A DNA stretch of 64,000 bases from Phallusia mammillata (Eukaryota; Chordata; Ascidiacea; Phlebobranchia; Ascidiidae), in NCBI GenBank assembly GCA_003260075.1, contig QLIY01000632.1:33012-97011 (forward strand). Direction: 5' to 3'. This document shows, in pieces, positions 47,774-59,997 of this stretch. Under the pieces are notes generated by a model. It worked only from the letters and a program-made list of their open reading frames with translations, was not told where the DNA came from and did no database searches. Each line of letters starts with the position of its first letter. Position 1 is the stretch's first letter. The translations under genes and the position numbers were made by a program.

Positions 47774-50389
47774 TTCAAATTCCAGCGTCTAACGTAAACC
47801 ACTTTATAAATAATACAACATAATGATTACTTTTCTGCGTTGTAAACAGATATTTTAATAACTTAAATTCGCTTTTTCAATGCGTTCCTATGCAAGCTTT
47901 TTTACGTTATATATATATTGTCTTATTGGTAGAACAACGTGCTTAAACGGATATGTCACATAATGATACATCGCCTGAAAGAATCACGTGACATACATAT
48001 ACTTCGAAAAATCTTTGGACTGTGCTAACTTCGTATCAAGGAAGTAGGCACAATGACTTCTTGAGCTCCTGAGCGAAACTGAACTGAAGGAATCAATTCT
48101 ATTATCTCTCGTATGATTCACCCTTGATTCAATTGTTGTCTTACGTATAGAAACCTTTATGTTACAGCAGGACTCAAACCAACCAAAACCATGTTTGGCA
48201 CTAAAGTCCAGCGCAGACCAATAAGATATATCAGTTGTGACGACCGATTACCAAGGTTTCACTATTGCGCCACGTAAAGTGTTTTTAGCAGAGTTGTAAA
48301 CGGACTCGAAATGGGAGCCCGAACCCGGCCCGAACCTGAAAGTACAAGCCCGAAACCCGGCGCGAACCCGAATCGTTTTTAAAAAGCTAGGTTTGGTCCG
48401 AACGTTTGATTGACAGACCTATATATTGGAGCCTCAGTAAAGACCAGGACAAAAAACACAATATACAATAATACATAATTGACCTTGAACAAGGCATTTT
48501 AGGGTTGTTTGACATTAGGTAAGGTCCAGCAACTGACTACTTAGCTAGCAAAATTTATTCAAAAGACTACTGACACAGAGCCACTAGCGTATTTAGGGAG
48601 AACAAAGTGTANNNNNNNCCCCCCCTCAAGAAATTTTGACCGGCTGTTTTAGTATTAAATCTTGTAATTTCAGACAAAACTGTGAATAGCAATGTGCGCT
48701 ATTTTGTTTAATGTGCGTAACGCATTGATGCTCGTCACACATCTCAATAAACATGCCAATCCAGGCCACTTGGCGTCCAACTGCGCGTATGACGTTACAA
48801 TGGATTTTATAATAACTTTGTTACGTCACACTCATACAAGTGAAGATAATTCACAATATGTTTAAGAGGCAACCACTGTTAGAAACAACTGTGTCGAGTG
48901 TTGAAAAGTGTTACATGAACACGATCGAATCGTGACTATAACGTTCGTTACTTACAGCAAGAGTAAGGGCTTCACAGGGCCTTAGGCTAACCAGCATTTA
49001 GTTGATATTGCGAGTTTAATAGGCACAACAGGTGCTAACAGAGAGGTCTACACAGTCTACGGCAAGGTGGCGCACTTGTCACCGCAAGGTGGCGCAATAT
49101 ATTTTATGCTGTTGGCCCCCCCCTAAAACCGATCCTAGATACGCCACTGCACAGAGCGTAAAGTCAGGCCCGTTTTTTAAATAAACTTAAGCCCGAACCC
49201 GAACCGAACCCGAACCCGACTGAAAAAGCCCGACCCGAGATACAAGTTTGATTCTAAGTAATCTGATAGACTGTATATGCGTACAAACGTGCACTTAATG
49301 TAATACGTTATAGCTGGTACACAATCTACCGCTCACCGTATAAACCTAATACAACTCCTGATTTTGGCATGTGGAGATCTAAACCATATTTACGGCTCCC
49401 TGTGGGGTTGCTTGGATACAAGCACCAAACTTAACGTCTCGGCAATGCAAGCTTTATGGGGAATGTTAGGTTTGATTCGGTACATAGCCTATGATGGGCC
49501 TGGCGTATGGTGATTCAAAAAACTTTTGTTGCCAACTGCAATAAGAGTCGAATGTTTCCTCTTACTTTGCGAAATAAACATTTACCTTCTTTTTTTCTAT
49601 TTCAATAGATTTCATACTTTTTAAGAACAGACTGAGAATTCACCGCCTTGTCCGAAACTGATTGCGAATCATTATTCTATGCGTAAGACTTTCAAACCTT
49701 AGGTACAAGTTTTGCCTTTTACATGTGTATATATTGTTGTTTTACTTCTTCACTAAATACAAAACTTTAGTAGCTGTATGTTGCATATTGATGCTTAACT
49801 GATTTAGAAGCTGCTGCTTTTGCAACAACGTTCTTATAAAACTCCTTCCTTCACTGAAAGGAACGTCGTACATCATATATCTTACACAGTGCATCCACTA
49901 GTGACGTATTGATATTTTACGTCATCCTCTACCCACATAGCCAAACATTGTGGAAGGAACTAAGCTCCACACAAAAAGAGGACATGCTTAGTTAAGCGTC
50001 TTTATAAATGTTAAAAAGCATTTAGGTTTAATGTTTCCTTCGGACTATGGAACACATTTGAGCCCTTTATTGGCACTTTTGCAGAGAGTTTGCTTATCTT
50101 GGTTTAACATTCTGCTACTTTATAGACCTTTTTTGAGGACATTTCTACTAAAACTTTAGGTATATCGCAACCAAAAAGCTGGAATATAAGACGTTTTGAT
50201 GCCTTTTAGCTGCCTTAAGAAGTTTTCGGTTATGCATCTAGTTTGTTTTGCGTAATTTATACGGAATAACAATACGCACCCATATTGTCTGCACTTTAAC
50301 AAATTTAAAACAGCACAAAGAAAATTTGTGTTTATTTACAAGTAAACCTAAAACGCAACTTGACCAGCGCAAAAAGCAAAAGTAAGTCA
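47774..50389. other. repeat-bearing gap between Rho members 6 and 7
   Basis: No gene seen. 48300-48430 and 49140-49250 carry clusters of CCCGAACCCG-type short repeats (for example gcccgaacccggcccgaacc), perhaps ends of one repeat. A small gap of seven unknown bases (48612-48618) abuts a C7 run, and a C8 run lies at 49116-49123. Confidence 0.45.
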
Positions 50390-52044
50390 TCAACATATCG
50401 TGCAAGATGATGGGTCGTCGCCTTTTTCCTTCAGCCATTTGACAAAAACTTCTACGGCAGTTTGTTCAAATATTTCGTCCACACCAAGACCAGTAAGCGC
50501 TGAGCACTCCATGTATTTCACTGCCTCGATATCTCTTGCAAGCTGTTCACCCTTCTCTTTCCTATGTGGTGACATTCATAAAAACAACAGTTGGCATTAG
50601 GGTGCTACAGCAACTAGCAAATCCTTCACACATTTAGGAAAAACACACACAGACTTACAAAGTAATTTAATCAAAAACATAACTGCCAGAGTACTTGTGT
50701 ATTTAGAATATATTGTTAAAACGTCTGTATAATGTATTCTATATATACAAGTGCTCTGGCAGTTAAGTCTTTGATGACATAACACGTTGACTGGCAAAAT
50801 AAATAGAATACACGCATTACGTTTTCAATATGCTACTTCACACCGGGTTGAAAATGTACACAGACACGTGCTTTTTGTTACAAAACTATTGGTTTATCCT
50901 GTGTTATACCAATGGTTTCTAACCAAAATTTTCTCACGAAACAATTTGTAGCATTTTTCCCTCTTCGATGTACCACAAAATGAATAAACCACGTTAAATT
51001 AAACAAAAAATATTTAGATTTGAGCATTAACTTTAAGTCCTGCTGGTAAAACTAAAGGTCCATTTTTGCATGCTAAATCAAAGGATTTCAAAATTGAAAA
51101 TGCTTTTCTCATAGGTGGAAAATACTGTGTTATAACTTATGTGACAATAGAGATGGAATATTTTTTAGCATGTAATAACTGGACGTATATAATTATTAAC
51201 CAATCTTATAATCTATTACATAATTATTAAACAGTGCAGTTATAATTATGTTAATACACCACTCACGTAACGAGACTAATTCCTTTGCCCAGCAGTTTTT
51301 CCATTGTTTCCTCGTTGGAACGCAAATCGTTTTTCGTAGCGACCAAAATTATACCAGCGTCTGGAGAAGTTCGCTTGATCTCCGGCAACCAGTAATCCAA
51401 CACGTTGTCGTAGGACTCCTGTCGAGCGATGGAGTAGCACACGACGAAGTAATGTGTGTGTGGGTAGCACATCTGTCGAAACCTGGCAAACATACAGCAT
51501 CGGCTGAAATTATCATTTTTTCCGCTGTCGAAATAGTCTTCCAAAGGCGCTTTCTACCCGCCAAGGCCAAATTTCTCTTTAAATACAAAACCAAACGCTG
51601 TGTTAAAGTTACGTAAAAAACAAATCTACTTCAATTTATTTCATTTTATTATGACACCTTGACCTCAAATCCAACAGGCCATATAATCACCTAAAACTTT
51701 CAGCAATGTTGCCCTCTGTCAAAAAGTTTATCATAGGATTTGGCAAAAGTTTGTTTATCAAGGCACTGGCTAAACCGCTAAAACAGCTAAAAATAACCTT
51801 TCTAGTTAAAGTTAAACATTTAGCCTTTCCGCGACGTTTGTGGCTCAGAGTGTTAATGCTTTTTTTTCACACGCTCGACGAGGCTCCCGGGGATGAATCC
51901 CGATTACGATTTTTATGTCTATATATGGGTCAGGCCATTTGTCCATTAAGTTACTGTCCGGCGCTCATGTCCCCTTTTACGGGGTTTGAACCCAGGACAC
52001 TCCCGGGAAAGAATCCTGATCAGTTTTTTTTATATCTCTATAAT

Positions 52045-52078
<34 letters not shown>

Positions 52079-52833
52079 TCTCTATAATGGGCCATTCGGC
52101 CAAGTTCCCTAACCCGGCGCGCATGTCAATCTTTCGACATAGACAAAACAGTGTTATTGCGCCATCAAGAGCTCGTGATAATCGACGTGCGCAATAGGAA
52201 CTTATGGAACTCGACATTAGTCATGAATCATGATATTTGATGATGTACAACAGGCTTGCGTTGGAAAAAGGTTAATGTGTGATTTCAGGTCACAACTACC
52301 TTGGCTTTTGCCTTGCGAAATCCATTTTTTAAGTCTATTTGCTTGGTAAATGCGGTCGAGCAAGAATCTATAACGTAGTCATAACTTTTCTTATGACAAC
52401 AGGGTGCGCGAAACTTGTTCCTAATAAAATTTGCCGATTTCGGTTTTTCTACATTCATACCATCAACATTGGGAAAAATTTGACAACTTTTCTGAAATTT
52501 AAGTGCGTGCAAAAACTAGCGTATGTATCTGAAAGGGTTTTCGAGAAGGGAAGAAGTGTACCGAGTGAACAAAGGGCTTTTCAGATTAATGTATGTACAA
52601 TAGAGTTTATCTTTGATAAAATTTACAACATTTCCTTACTTTTCACTGGCCCTGCTTCCCGTTGTGTCAAACATTCCCAAAACAAACGAAGTGTTGTTTA
52701 TCGACAAGTTCTTTCGATATCCTTCAGGTGTAGCATTCGCGTATTCCTTTGGAAATTTTCTTGTTGTGTATCGAACTAACAAGGACGTTTTTCCAACACC
52801 ACAATCACCAACCACGACCATCTTTACCATCAT
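50390..52833 (-). CDS. Rho-family GTPase 7 of cluster, atypical, complete
   Basis: Exons 52833-52640, 51482-51267 and 50561-50390 join at phase 2 to 193 residues. P-loop VVVGDCGVGKTSLLVRY has Cys for Gly12. Switch I (EYANATPEGY) has lost the YVPT motif. G3 reads DTTGSRA, keeping Asp57 and Gly60 but with Ser for Gln61, as in the GTPase-deficient Rnd group. PHTHYFVVCYSIARQESYDNV, ATKNDLR and ECSALTGLG are typical. The end CTIC is a possible CAAX box. Introns are the longest in the cluster (about 1.2 and 0.7 kb). The first contains the SINE-like repeat with G33 (51890-52130) and the second the 86-bp hairpin at 50680. Confidence 0.9.
50680..50765. repeat. 86-bp near-perfect inverted repeat
   Basis: TAACTGCCAGAGTACTTGTG (50680) is inverted at the right end as CAAGTGCTCTGGCAGTTA ending at 50765. 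The arms are about 23 nt with two mismatches and the loop about 40 nt. It could be a tiny MITE or a foldback RNA. It sits in the second intron of Rho member 7. Confidence 0.7.
51890..52130 (+). repeat. tRNA-derived SINE-like repeat containing a G33 run
   Basis: Contains ACGGGGTTTGAACCCAGG (B-box-like), CCCGGGGATGAATCC, TATATGGGTCAGG and CGGCCAAGTTCC. These are shared in reverse complement with 15930-16090. The G33 run (52045-52077) is flanked on both sides by atctctataatggg. Confidence 0.5.
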
Positions 52834-52998
52834 TTTGCCAGATTATATATTTGTCTTTTCAGATGCGGTTTAAAGCTTCCCGACGTTGTTAAAGCTCCAA
52901 GCGTCGTAAAATGCCTCGCGTTAATAATAAAGACCTGTTTCACTCACAAAAAATTATCGCTAAAATACAGAACCTTAATTAGTTATATCATATACTTC

Positions 52999-53553
52999 AG
53001 GGGTTTCCAAGCATTTCACAACGCGACCCCATTTAGAATTTTCAACTGTTTATTGTGACCCCAAGTGAACATAGCCAAAAGACGCCCACCGCTCATAATA
53101 CGGTACCTACCTTACTTATACAAGTCAATATTAATATATCTACGTACTTTCTATGTTAATTACCAGCAGGTAAATATGAAATACGTATTATTTACCTCTA
53201 AAAAAACAAAATACACACATCAATTTAGATACAATTACGTTCTAACTTGCATTGGATATTCATTCAAAATGGACAAATCTCTACACAGTAATTGAACCCT
53301 TTTATGTCAGTATTTGCAACAAATAGTAAAAAAATTAACGTGTTTATGTCGCCAGAATTACCGAAATATATCTTATTACATCACAATACATTCGTATAAA
53401 CCATTGCTTACTTGCTGTCTGCAATGTCACGCTATGATTGCATACAGATAATGTACATACAGATACTCTCTGCTTGGATGTTTGTACAAATATTTCACAT
53501 ATTGACAATTTCGACTCCAAATGGGGTCCCGACCCCTAGTTTGGGAACCCCTG
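52999..53553. mobile_element. hAT-like MITE with CAGGGGTTTCC ends
   Basis: CAGGGGTTTCCAAGC at 52999 is inverted as GGGAACCCCTG ending at 53553. Subterminal cgaccccat and ggggtcccgacccc are also inverted. Flanking 8-mers are only partly alike. Confidence 0.6.
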
Positions 53554-54992
53554 ATATGCACTATTTTAAAATTAGCATATCCTTACCGCGACGGAAAACT
53601 CTACTTTTGTAAGAAACCAACTGCACACTATTGTTCACATATCAATACAATGAAACACCCAATTTTCATTGTGGTGCATTGCAATTGCTTCTGTAACTGA
53701 CATTCGTTAACATTTAGGACAGCGCATTGCTCCTGTGATTCATTTCTTATTTGATAATTCGCAAGTCATAGATTACAACAAATACACGGAAGTAATATCA
53801 ACTGACATTTCTCTGGTTGTAGAAGGGTACATTTCAGTAATTGTACATGCAAACTTACATATACCTAACCTTGCAGTTAGAATACACACTTTACAAACTC
53901 TACGCATTGTTAACTCCAGTTGTTTGTTAAACAGGAATACTATACGCGTACGCATTGCAACGCCTACCTATGCATCTGGTGTATAGAGGAGGTGTTTTGA
54001 TATAAACACGCACAGTTATAATTAGGGATAGATGTGCGTCAATACCTCAAACGCAGGCCGGAAATGTGTTAATGATTTTTAGTTTAACAGTAAATTGTAA
54101 AAACAATTAGTTTAAACTACAACGCAAAAATCAAGATTTTATTCTGCAAATTTACATTTTAAAATTAAATGCAAATTTACGTTTCAAGTTAAAATCTTAA
54201 AACGTTGTATCTTGGAAGGATAAACAAGTTTCAATTTTTTCCTTAAAGCACAAAAATGTTTTTTGCGAACGTTTTGTTACGTAAGGATACAACCACAAAA
54301 CACGTTACGTTACGATCATACAGCTATCAGCTCTTTTCGATTTCGCTTGGCTATTTTGTTGTCGCAACAACAAATGCTTTTATTTAGATAGTTATTTGGC
54401 ATTAATTTATGTATAGAAGGGAAAGCTAGACCGTGTTGATCAAGAAATGGTGAGGTAAATAGCCCGGTGGCGTATAACGTCGTTATACGAATTCGGATTG
54501 GACTTGCAAGTGGGCCTTAAGTTGGGGCCAAACTCAATCACGAAACCTGTCCCTAAGGCGTTTTGAAAAAACAAACTCGAATTAGACAAGAATGTTGGTG
54601 AAATGCGCAAAAACAATGCTGCGTGTAAGGTCTCGCCCGAATCAAGTCTATGTTGTAAAAACTCATCAAGCCCGAACCCTGGCCGACTTATTCTAGCAAG
54701 GGCACCGACAACTAGAATTGTATTCGAACTAAAGTAGTCAGTACGTTATGCAAACTCCTGTGTGAGTCATTACATGACAATCGGAATTACATTCGAATGA
54801 GTTTAGTAAAGTAGTCAATTTTGCAAATTTAAACTTGTTCGGTTTTGAATAAAATTGTTTTACAAAACTTTCTGATATTTTTGCACACTACTTAGTTGGC
54901 TGTTTTGACTTGAATATGTAGTATTTTTGTATTTAACGTGTTTGTTCATTGGCCATTCATGCTGTACAAACGCACCTGATTTTTTACCTTAC
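53554..54992. other. gene-free stretch
   Basis: Short frames only. A degenerate repeat of the cgaattcggattgg / gcccgaaccctgg type spans about 54480-54700, related to the repeats at 48.3 kb and 59.2 kb. Confidence 0.4.
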
Positions 54993-55099
54993 CTTTTTGA
55001 AGCCTTAATTTTGTCAAAATCGTCTCAGAAATATTTTGTATTTGCTGTGCAAATTCCTTTTTAAACTTCTGGTCTTTATCCTCATTTAGGTTCATCTTT
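54993..55099 (-). pseudogene. remnant exon of the GBP-like coiled-coil gene
   Basis: Reads KDQKFKKEFAQQIQNISETI then LTKLRLQK with a donor at the end. It parallels FKKGLAQQMQSIFETFLTKL of the complete copies but is truncated at its start. No downstream exons of the gene were found at lower coordinates. Confidence 0.65.
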
Positions 55100-55369
55100 A
55101 TCACCATTTAGAGTTCCAAGAGTCGTAAAAGGCCTTGCTCTAACTGTAAAGAACTTTTCACACACAAAAGTATTGTACTTATCTTGTTGACCCTATGCCA
55201 TTTTTCTGTCTTGTCACAAACCCGAAAGTACATGCAAATACTGGTTGCGGTTGTTTACGGTAATACTGGCCGCTGTGAATTAATTAGAACTTTTTTGCTC
55301 GATATCTTTCGTCTACCTTCTGAAATATGCATAAAAGTGTTTTTGATTATTATTATTATTATGCATGTA

Positions 55370-55519
55370 CAGCAAACCTCGGTTAATCGGATTTGCTTAA
55401 TCCAGATTTTCGCCCAATGTGGTAAGGCTAAAAATCGACATCGGTTAATCCGGTTCTTCCCCCAATCCGGACAAATAGTTTAGCCTAAACGGGTCCAGAT
55501 TAATTGAAGTTTACTGTGA
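55370..55519. mobile_element. pogo/Tigger-like MITE, about 150 bp
   Basis: The left end CAGCAAACCTCGGTTAATC and the inverted right end GATTAATTGAAGTTTACTG are near-complementary. CAGTAAACCTCGGTTAA-like ends are typical of pogo/Tigger elements. TA precedes the left end; the right flank is TG rather than TA. Confidence 0.6.
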
Positions 55520-56505
55520 GTCTCACTGCTTAACTTTGGATGCGTATTGCGTGCAAACAATGCAACGCAATTATTACGCTCACATGTCCGTCATAAGGCT
55601 AGGCCTAATTGTTAGGGCTGAATTCGGGCCTAACAAACCGTTGAATTTTTATGTCACGTGCGCAATGGTGCATGGGACGGATTGGCGAGTTTATTGCGAC
55701 TCGGATTTTCAGTTTCGAGGTCTGAAGAATCAGAGCACCGCGTCCAGAAGCGATCGTGATCGTTACATGGCTAATTCATGTTATACTATAACATGTTAAC
55801 GAAACGATTTAAGGTGGGTTCTCTCATACTAAAGTTCTATCTATTCACTATCTCAAAATGATTTTGAAAGCCTTGACCACCAGTCGGTCGACCTGCAATT
55901 TACTGCATTGTCAAAAGATTGAAATTTTTTGTTATGCCAACTTTAAGTTCTGTATATTAACTGTCACGCACCCAAAACCTTCTTGCTGGTTGTCGAAACT
56001 ACAGGAAGTGAGCAATCATGGTCTCATTTTTTATTTGTTTGGCTTCGATTTTGAAAGCATAATAGTGGACTATTATGATCCAGAATTACCAAAGGAAGCG
56101 ATTTAGTTTCAGACACTGCTTTAGAAGGCGAAGAGAAGTTACAAGTTAGCAAGGACTTTAATGTCAAGTTGTTTCAAATAATAGCGCGTCTCCTAAAAAT
56201 GTTCTAATGATGAATGCAACGTCGCCGCAGATATCTTGCATCAAAACCAAACTTTGTTGTAAAGCATTACGCCTACATCGCAGTAAATTTTTTTTTAGAT
56301 AAACAAACAGACTATAAACAGTTTATATAATGCATGTATAGATGTTTATCGATTATAAATAACCTGTACCAATGTAAATCGTACTTCTTCATGTAAATTA
56401 CAATTATTGCGTCAACCTTTTAAAAAAAGGGGGGGGGGGGGGGGGGGGGGGGCAACAGATATATTTTTAACGAGACAATATTTCCACGATACAAACTAAT
56501 CAAAT
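55520..56505. other. gene-free stretch ending in a G24 run
   Basis: The frame at 55858-56106 has no recognisable pattern. 56209-56400 is duplicated at 59380-59560. G24 occupies 56429-56452. Confidence 0.4.
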
Positions 56506-59111
56506 CTATCTTTTGCGGACCAAATCATCAAGAGCTCTTCCAATTGCAGTAAACAACCCCCCTCCGCCTCTGTTATTGTCTCGCTCATCTTCCAACTCTT
56601 TTTGTTTTTGTTCCAACTGTCTTTGTTTTTGTTCAACCTCCTTTTGTTTCTGATCGACAAGTATTTGATGTTCTCGTTTTATGTTTTCGTTGTCGCTTGC
56701 TTGTTTTCTATACTTTTTGTGCTCATTTTCTAGATCAACTTTTATCGCATTCACAACTTCGACAGGTGCGTCCAATTTCTCCAACTGAATTTCCGCAATT
56801 ACTCGGTCGTGAAGAATTTGCAAATCAGCAACACTTCTATGAGAATTTCGTTTCGCCTGTGATACACAAAAAAAAAAACAGGTATTTATGGCAAGCCTTT
56901 GTGGCCTGTTCTCGAATTGCAGTTTGTCTTTGTTTTAGTGCAGTGGTTCTTAAACATTTTTGAGCGCGACCAAAATTTGTGGTTTATGAACATCTCTCGA
57001 CCCAAGCCTCAAACATCAATAAATGTATTTTTTTTGTACGAATACTACTCATTCTTGAACGCTAACTGTTACATTTCCATGTTCAGTTTCGCATGATTAA
57101 CTTGTCCTATCATTCCGCGCTGGTTCATCTTTACTGAGCAACGTGGTCGAATGAGGCTGTAGTTAGCTACCGCTGTACTGTAGCTGACTGCCATCAAAAC
57201 GTTCAGAAAACCACTTATGTTGCAATACTCCAGGTTACTGAGATGAAGCCACAATTCAGTTATAATGGAGAATTAAAAATACTTCAAAAATGAAAGTTGG
57301 TTCTGGCAGAATTGATTTGAGAACCACTGCTCNGCGACCCATGTTTGGGTCGCGACCCATACTTTGAGAACCACTGTTTTAGTGGATAAATAAAGCAGGG
57401 GTGTGCAACTTTTTCGCACGTGTGCAACTTTTCCGCAGGTTGCGCACCCTTGAATTAGACCACATGTGCACGTACAAGGTTACAATTGTTTGCCCAAATG
57501 CTTCCAAACAAATATTGCCGTTGTGCTTTAATTTCATTTAGTTAAGTTGAGTTGAGTTTATTTCGGAACAATTGCACTAAAACAACCACCAATCCAGAAA
57601 TATCTACACAACCCTGAAACGTTATCGAGGTCCATGTCTAATTTTTCAGCTTGGCCAGAGTACCTAACGTTTAAAATCACTACACAAATCAGCTTATTCG
57701 ACATAACTTAAAACAACTGGCCCGAAAACAGACATTCAACGCACTGCATATTTTGATGTTTATATGCGTACGTTTATATGTTTTAATGTCTACATGCACC
57801 TTTGTATGCACACATGGTTACTTACCATTTCACTGGTGTATTTTTTCAACATTGTACGTTGCAGGTTTGCTTCTGCCACCTTCTGTTGATAAGTATTGTA
57901 AGTTAGACTTGTAACACGCCGAAGAACAAAAAAAACTTACCAGGTCCGTCTGATATTGTTTTAAAACCGCAGCAAAGGTGGACTGTGCGTCTTTTTCAAG
58001 CTGCTGTTGTTCTGTGGTGAATATCTTTTCGAATTTATCTGTTTTTACTTGTTCTGCAAATCTTTGCATTATTTTCTGTTTTATTTCGTTGTTCCTTTGT
58101 TCAAGATCATTTTCATTTTTGGCGTTTTGAGCCTCCTACAAAAAATAAGACAAGTTTGTCCCTCATTGAACAACTGATCTTGTTTTTCCAAAAACAGCAA
58201 ATCTATGTTTTTTTGTAAAGCTTTGTTAACCATTTAAATACAATCTGTTAACCATTTTAAATGAAGTCGAAGAAAATTTTCTCACATTGCACATTGTACG
58301 CCTAACATATTTTACTGTTGCCGATGTAACATCGCAAATAATGGAAACTTTAAACAGTGGCGCATAAAACGTACAGATTTTCTTTTAGATAATTTAACTT
58401 TTTGACAAATGTGTTTTTAAGCTTGTCCGTTTTTACAGACTATTTACAATGTCGCCAAGCACAATTGCTCACAGCTTTTATTTCATCGTTGTATTTCTTA
58501 AGAAGGTCACTTCGAACGCTGAAGGCAGTTTCGTTGAAGATCGCCTTCAAATAGAACTCTAATTAGCTTTTTTTATGAGGCGACCAGCAGTGGCAAAAAA
58601 TATGTGGGTTAGGCTTTAAAAAACTACGCCTTGTGAACAAAAAACATGGCACTGAATTGTCAAAAAATGCAATTATGTGGAAACAAGTTTTAAGGTCACT
58701 TCGCCGTTTTTTTTGCAAGCGCCACAAACAACTGTTTTACAAAACTTTAACAAAAAGGGGACAACTATTTTAACCAGCATTTATTTTTTACTTTCGGTGT
58801 TGCATTTTTGCCAATACGCTAATTTCAGATAAATTTGTTCTGAAATTACTCTTTAGACACACATTACTCTTCCAATTATAGAGCTTAGAACCTCCGCACC
58901 TAATTTTTAACCTTACCTTTTCAAGCCTTAATTTTGTCAAAAACGTCTCAAAAATACTTTGCATTTGCTGTGCAAGTCCCTTTTTGAACTGTTGAAAAAG
59001 TGCTGGAAATAATTCCGATTCTAGGTTGCCATTAAACTTGTCGCCAATCGAGTTGTTGAAATGTTTGTGCGAATTATTCAACTCTATCTCCGTGGCCACA
59101 TCCAACAAAAC
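56506..59111 (-). CDS. GBP-like helical/coiled-coil protein, copy 1, 5'-partial
   Basis: Exons 59111-58917, 58135-57941, 57882-57826 and 56856-56506 are all phase 0 and join to 265 residues plus stop. They are almost wholly helical: VLLDVATEIELNNSHKHFNN, FKKGLAQQMQSIFETFLTKL, MQRFAEQVKTDKFEKIFTTE, LQRTMLKKYTSEM, a Glu/Gln/Lys coiled coil (DQKQKEVEQKQRQLEQKQKE), then GGGGLFTAIGRALDDLVRKR. The opening exons resemble the helical domain after the GTPase domain of guanylate-binding proteins (a YxxEM...H...F pattern). That assignment is a guess from pattern, with no GTPase domain in the window. The 5' exon present in copy 2 (24 residues) is missing here because the duplication breakpoint lies at about 59320. 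Confidence 0.7.
56941..57376. mobile_element. hAT-like MITE with perfect 8-bp TSD
   Basis: CAGTGGTTCTTAAAC at 56941 and GAGAACCACTG ending at 57376 are flanked by identical TTTTAGTG (56933-56940 and 57377-57384). It sits in the last intron of copy 1 and is absent from copy 2, so it is younger than the duplication or was lost. One unknown base near 57333. Confidence 0.85.
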
Positions 59112-59997
59112 CTGCGTATAAAAACGTGTAAACAACAAATAACGCAACTAGTTTCTATAGTACAAGTTTGGCAGCAGTGTACCCCAGTAATGCGCAACGT
59201 TGTGAGTCGGACCAGGCTTTTCGTGTCGGGTTTAGATTTGAGTTTCAATAAAACGGACTTGAAGTGGGCCTGACTCTTTGCTAGGAATTATTTTGCACTT
59301 CACCTCCTGATTTGGGCCGATTTNCCGGGTATGCCTGGCATACCCGGCATACCCGGCATACCCGTGTTCGGCGCCTATGAATGCCACGTCGCCAGATATC
59401 TTGCATCAAAACCAAACTTTATTGTTGTAAAGCATTACGCCTACATCGCAGTAAAGTTTTTTAGATAAACAGACTACAAACAGTTTATATAATGCATGTA
59501 TAGATGTTTATCGATTATGAATCACCTGTACCAATGTAAATCATACTTCTTCATATAAATCGTATTTATTTTGTCAACAACTTTTTTGTCAAATGTGGTT
59601 TTCAGTACAAGAGGTAATTTTTCTCACTGGAAAACGCCAGCAAAAGCGCACCATTCAGAAGACAAAAATTGATACAACAGCAATATTTTTAGCGAGACAA
59701 TATTTCCACAATACAAACAAATCAAATGTATCTTTAGTCTAACCAAATATCAAAAGCTCTTCCAATTGCAGTAAACAAACCCCCTCCGCCTCCGTTATTG
59801 TCTTGCTTTTTATTGTGAAGCACAACATCGCCATCATCAGATAAACAAACAAACAATTAACAGTTTTTATTGATAGTAAAGATCCGGTATTACATATCAT
59901 ACTTTTTTAACAATAACGAAAACGAGGCATTCTAAACGTAGAAATATAAAAAGCAATATTATTTTGTCCGGGTCAATATTTTCACGATGCAAACAAA

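Noticed and set aside
51706-52197. 163-codon plus-strand ORF
   Set aside because: Runs through the G33-containing SINE-like repeat and an intron of Rho member 7; no family pattern.
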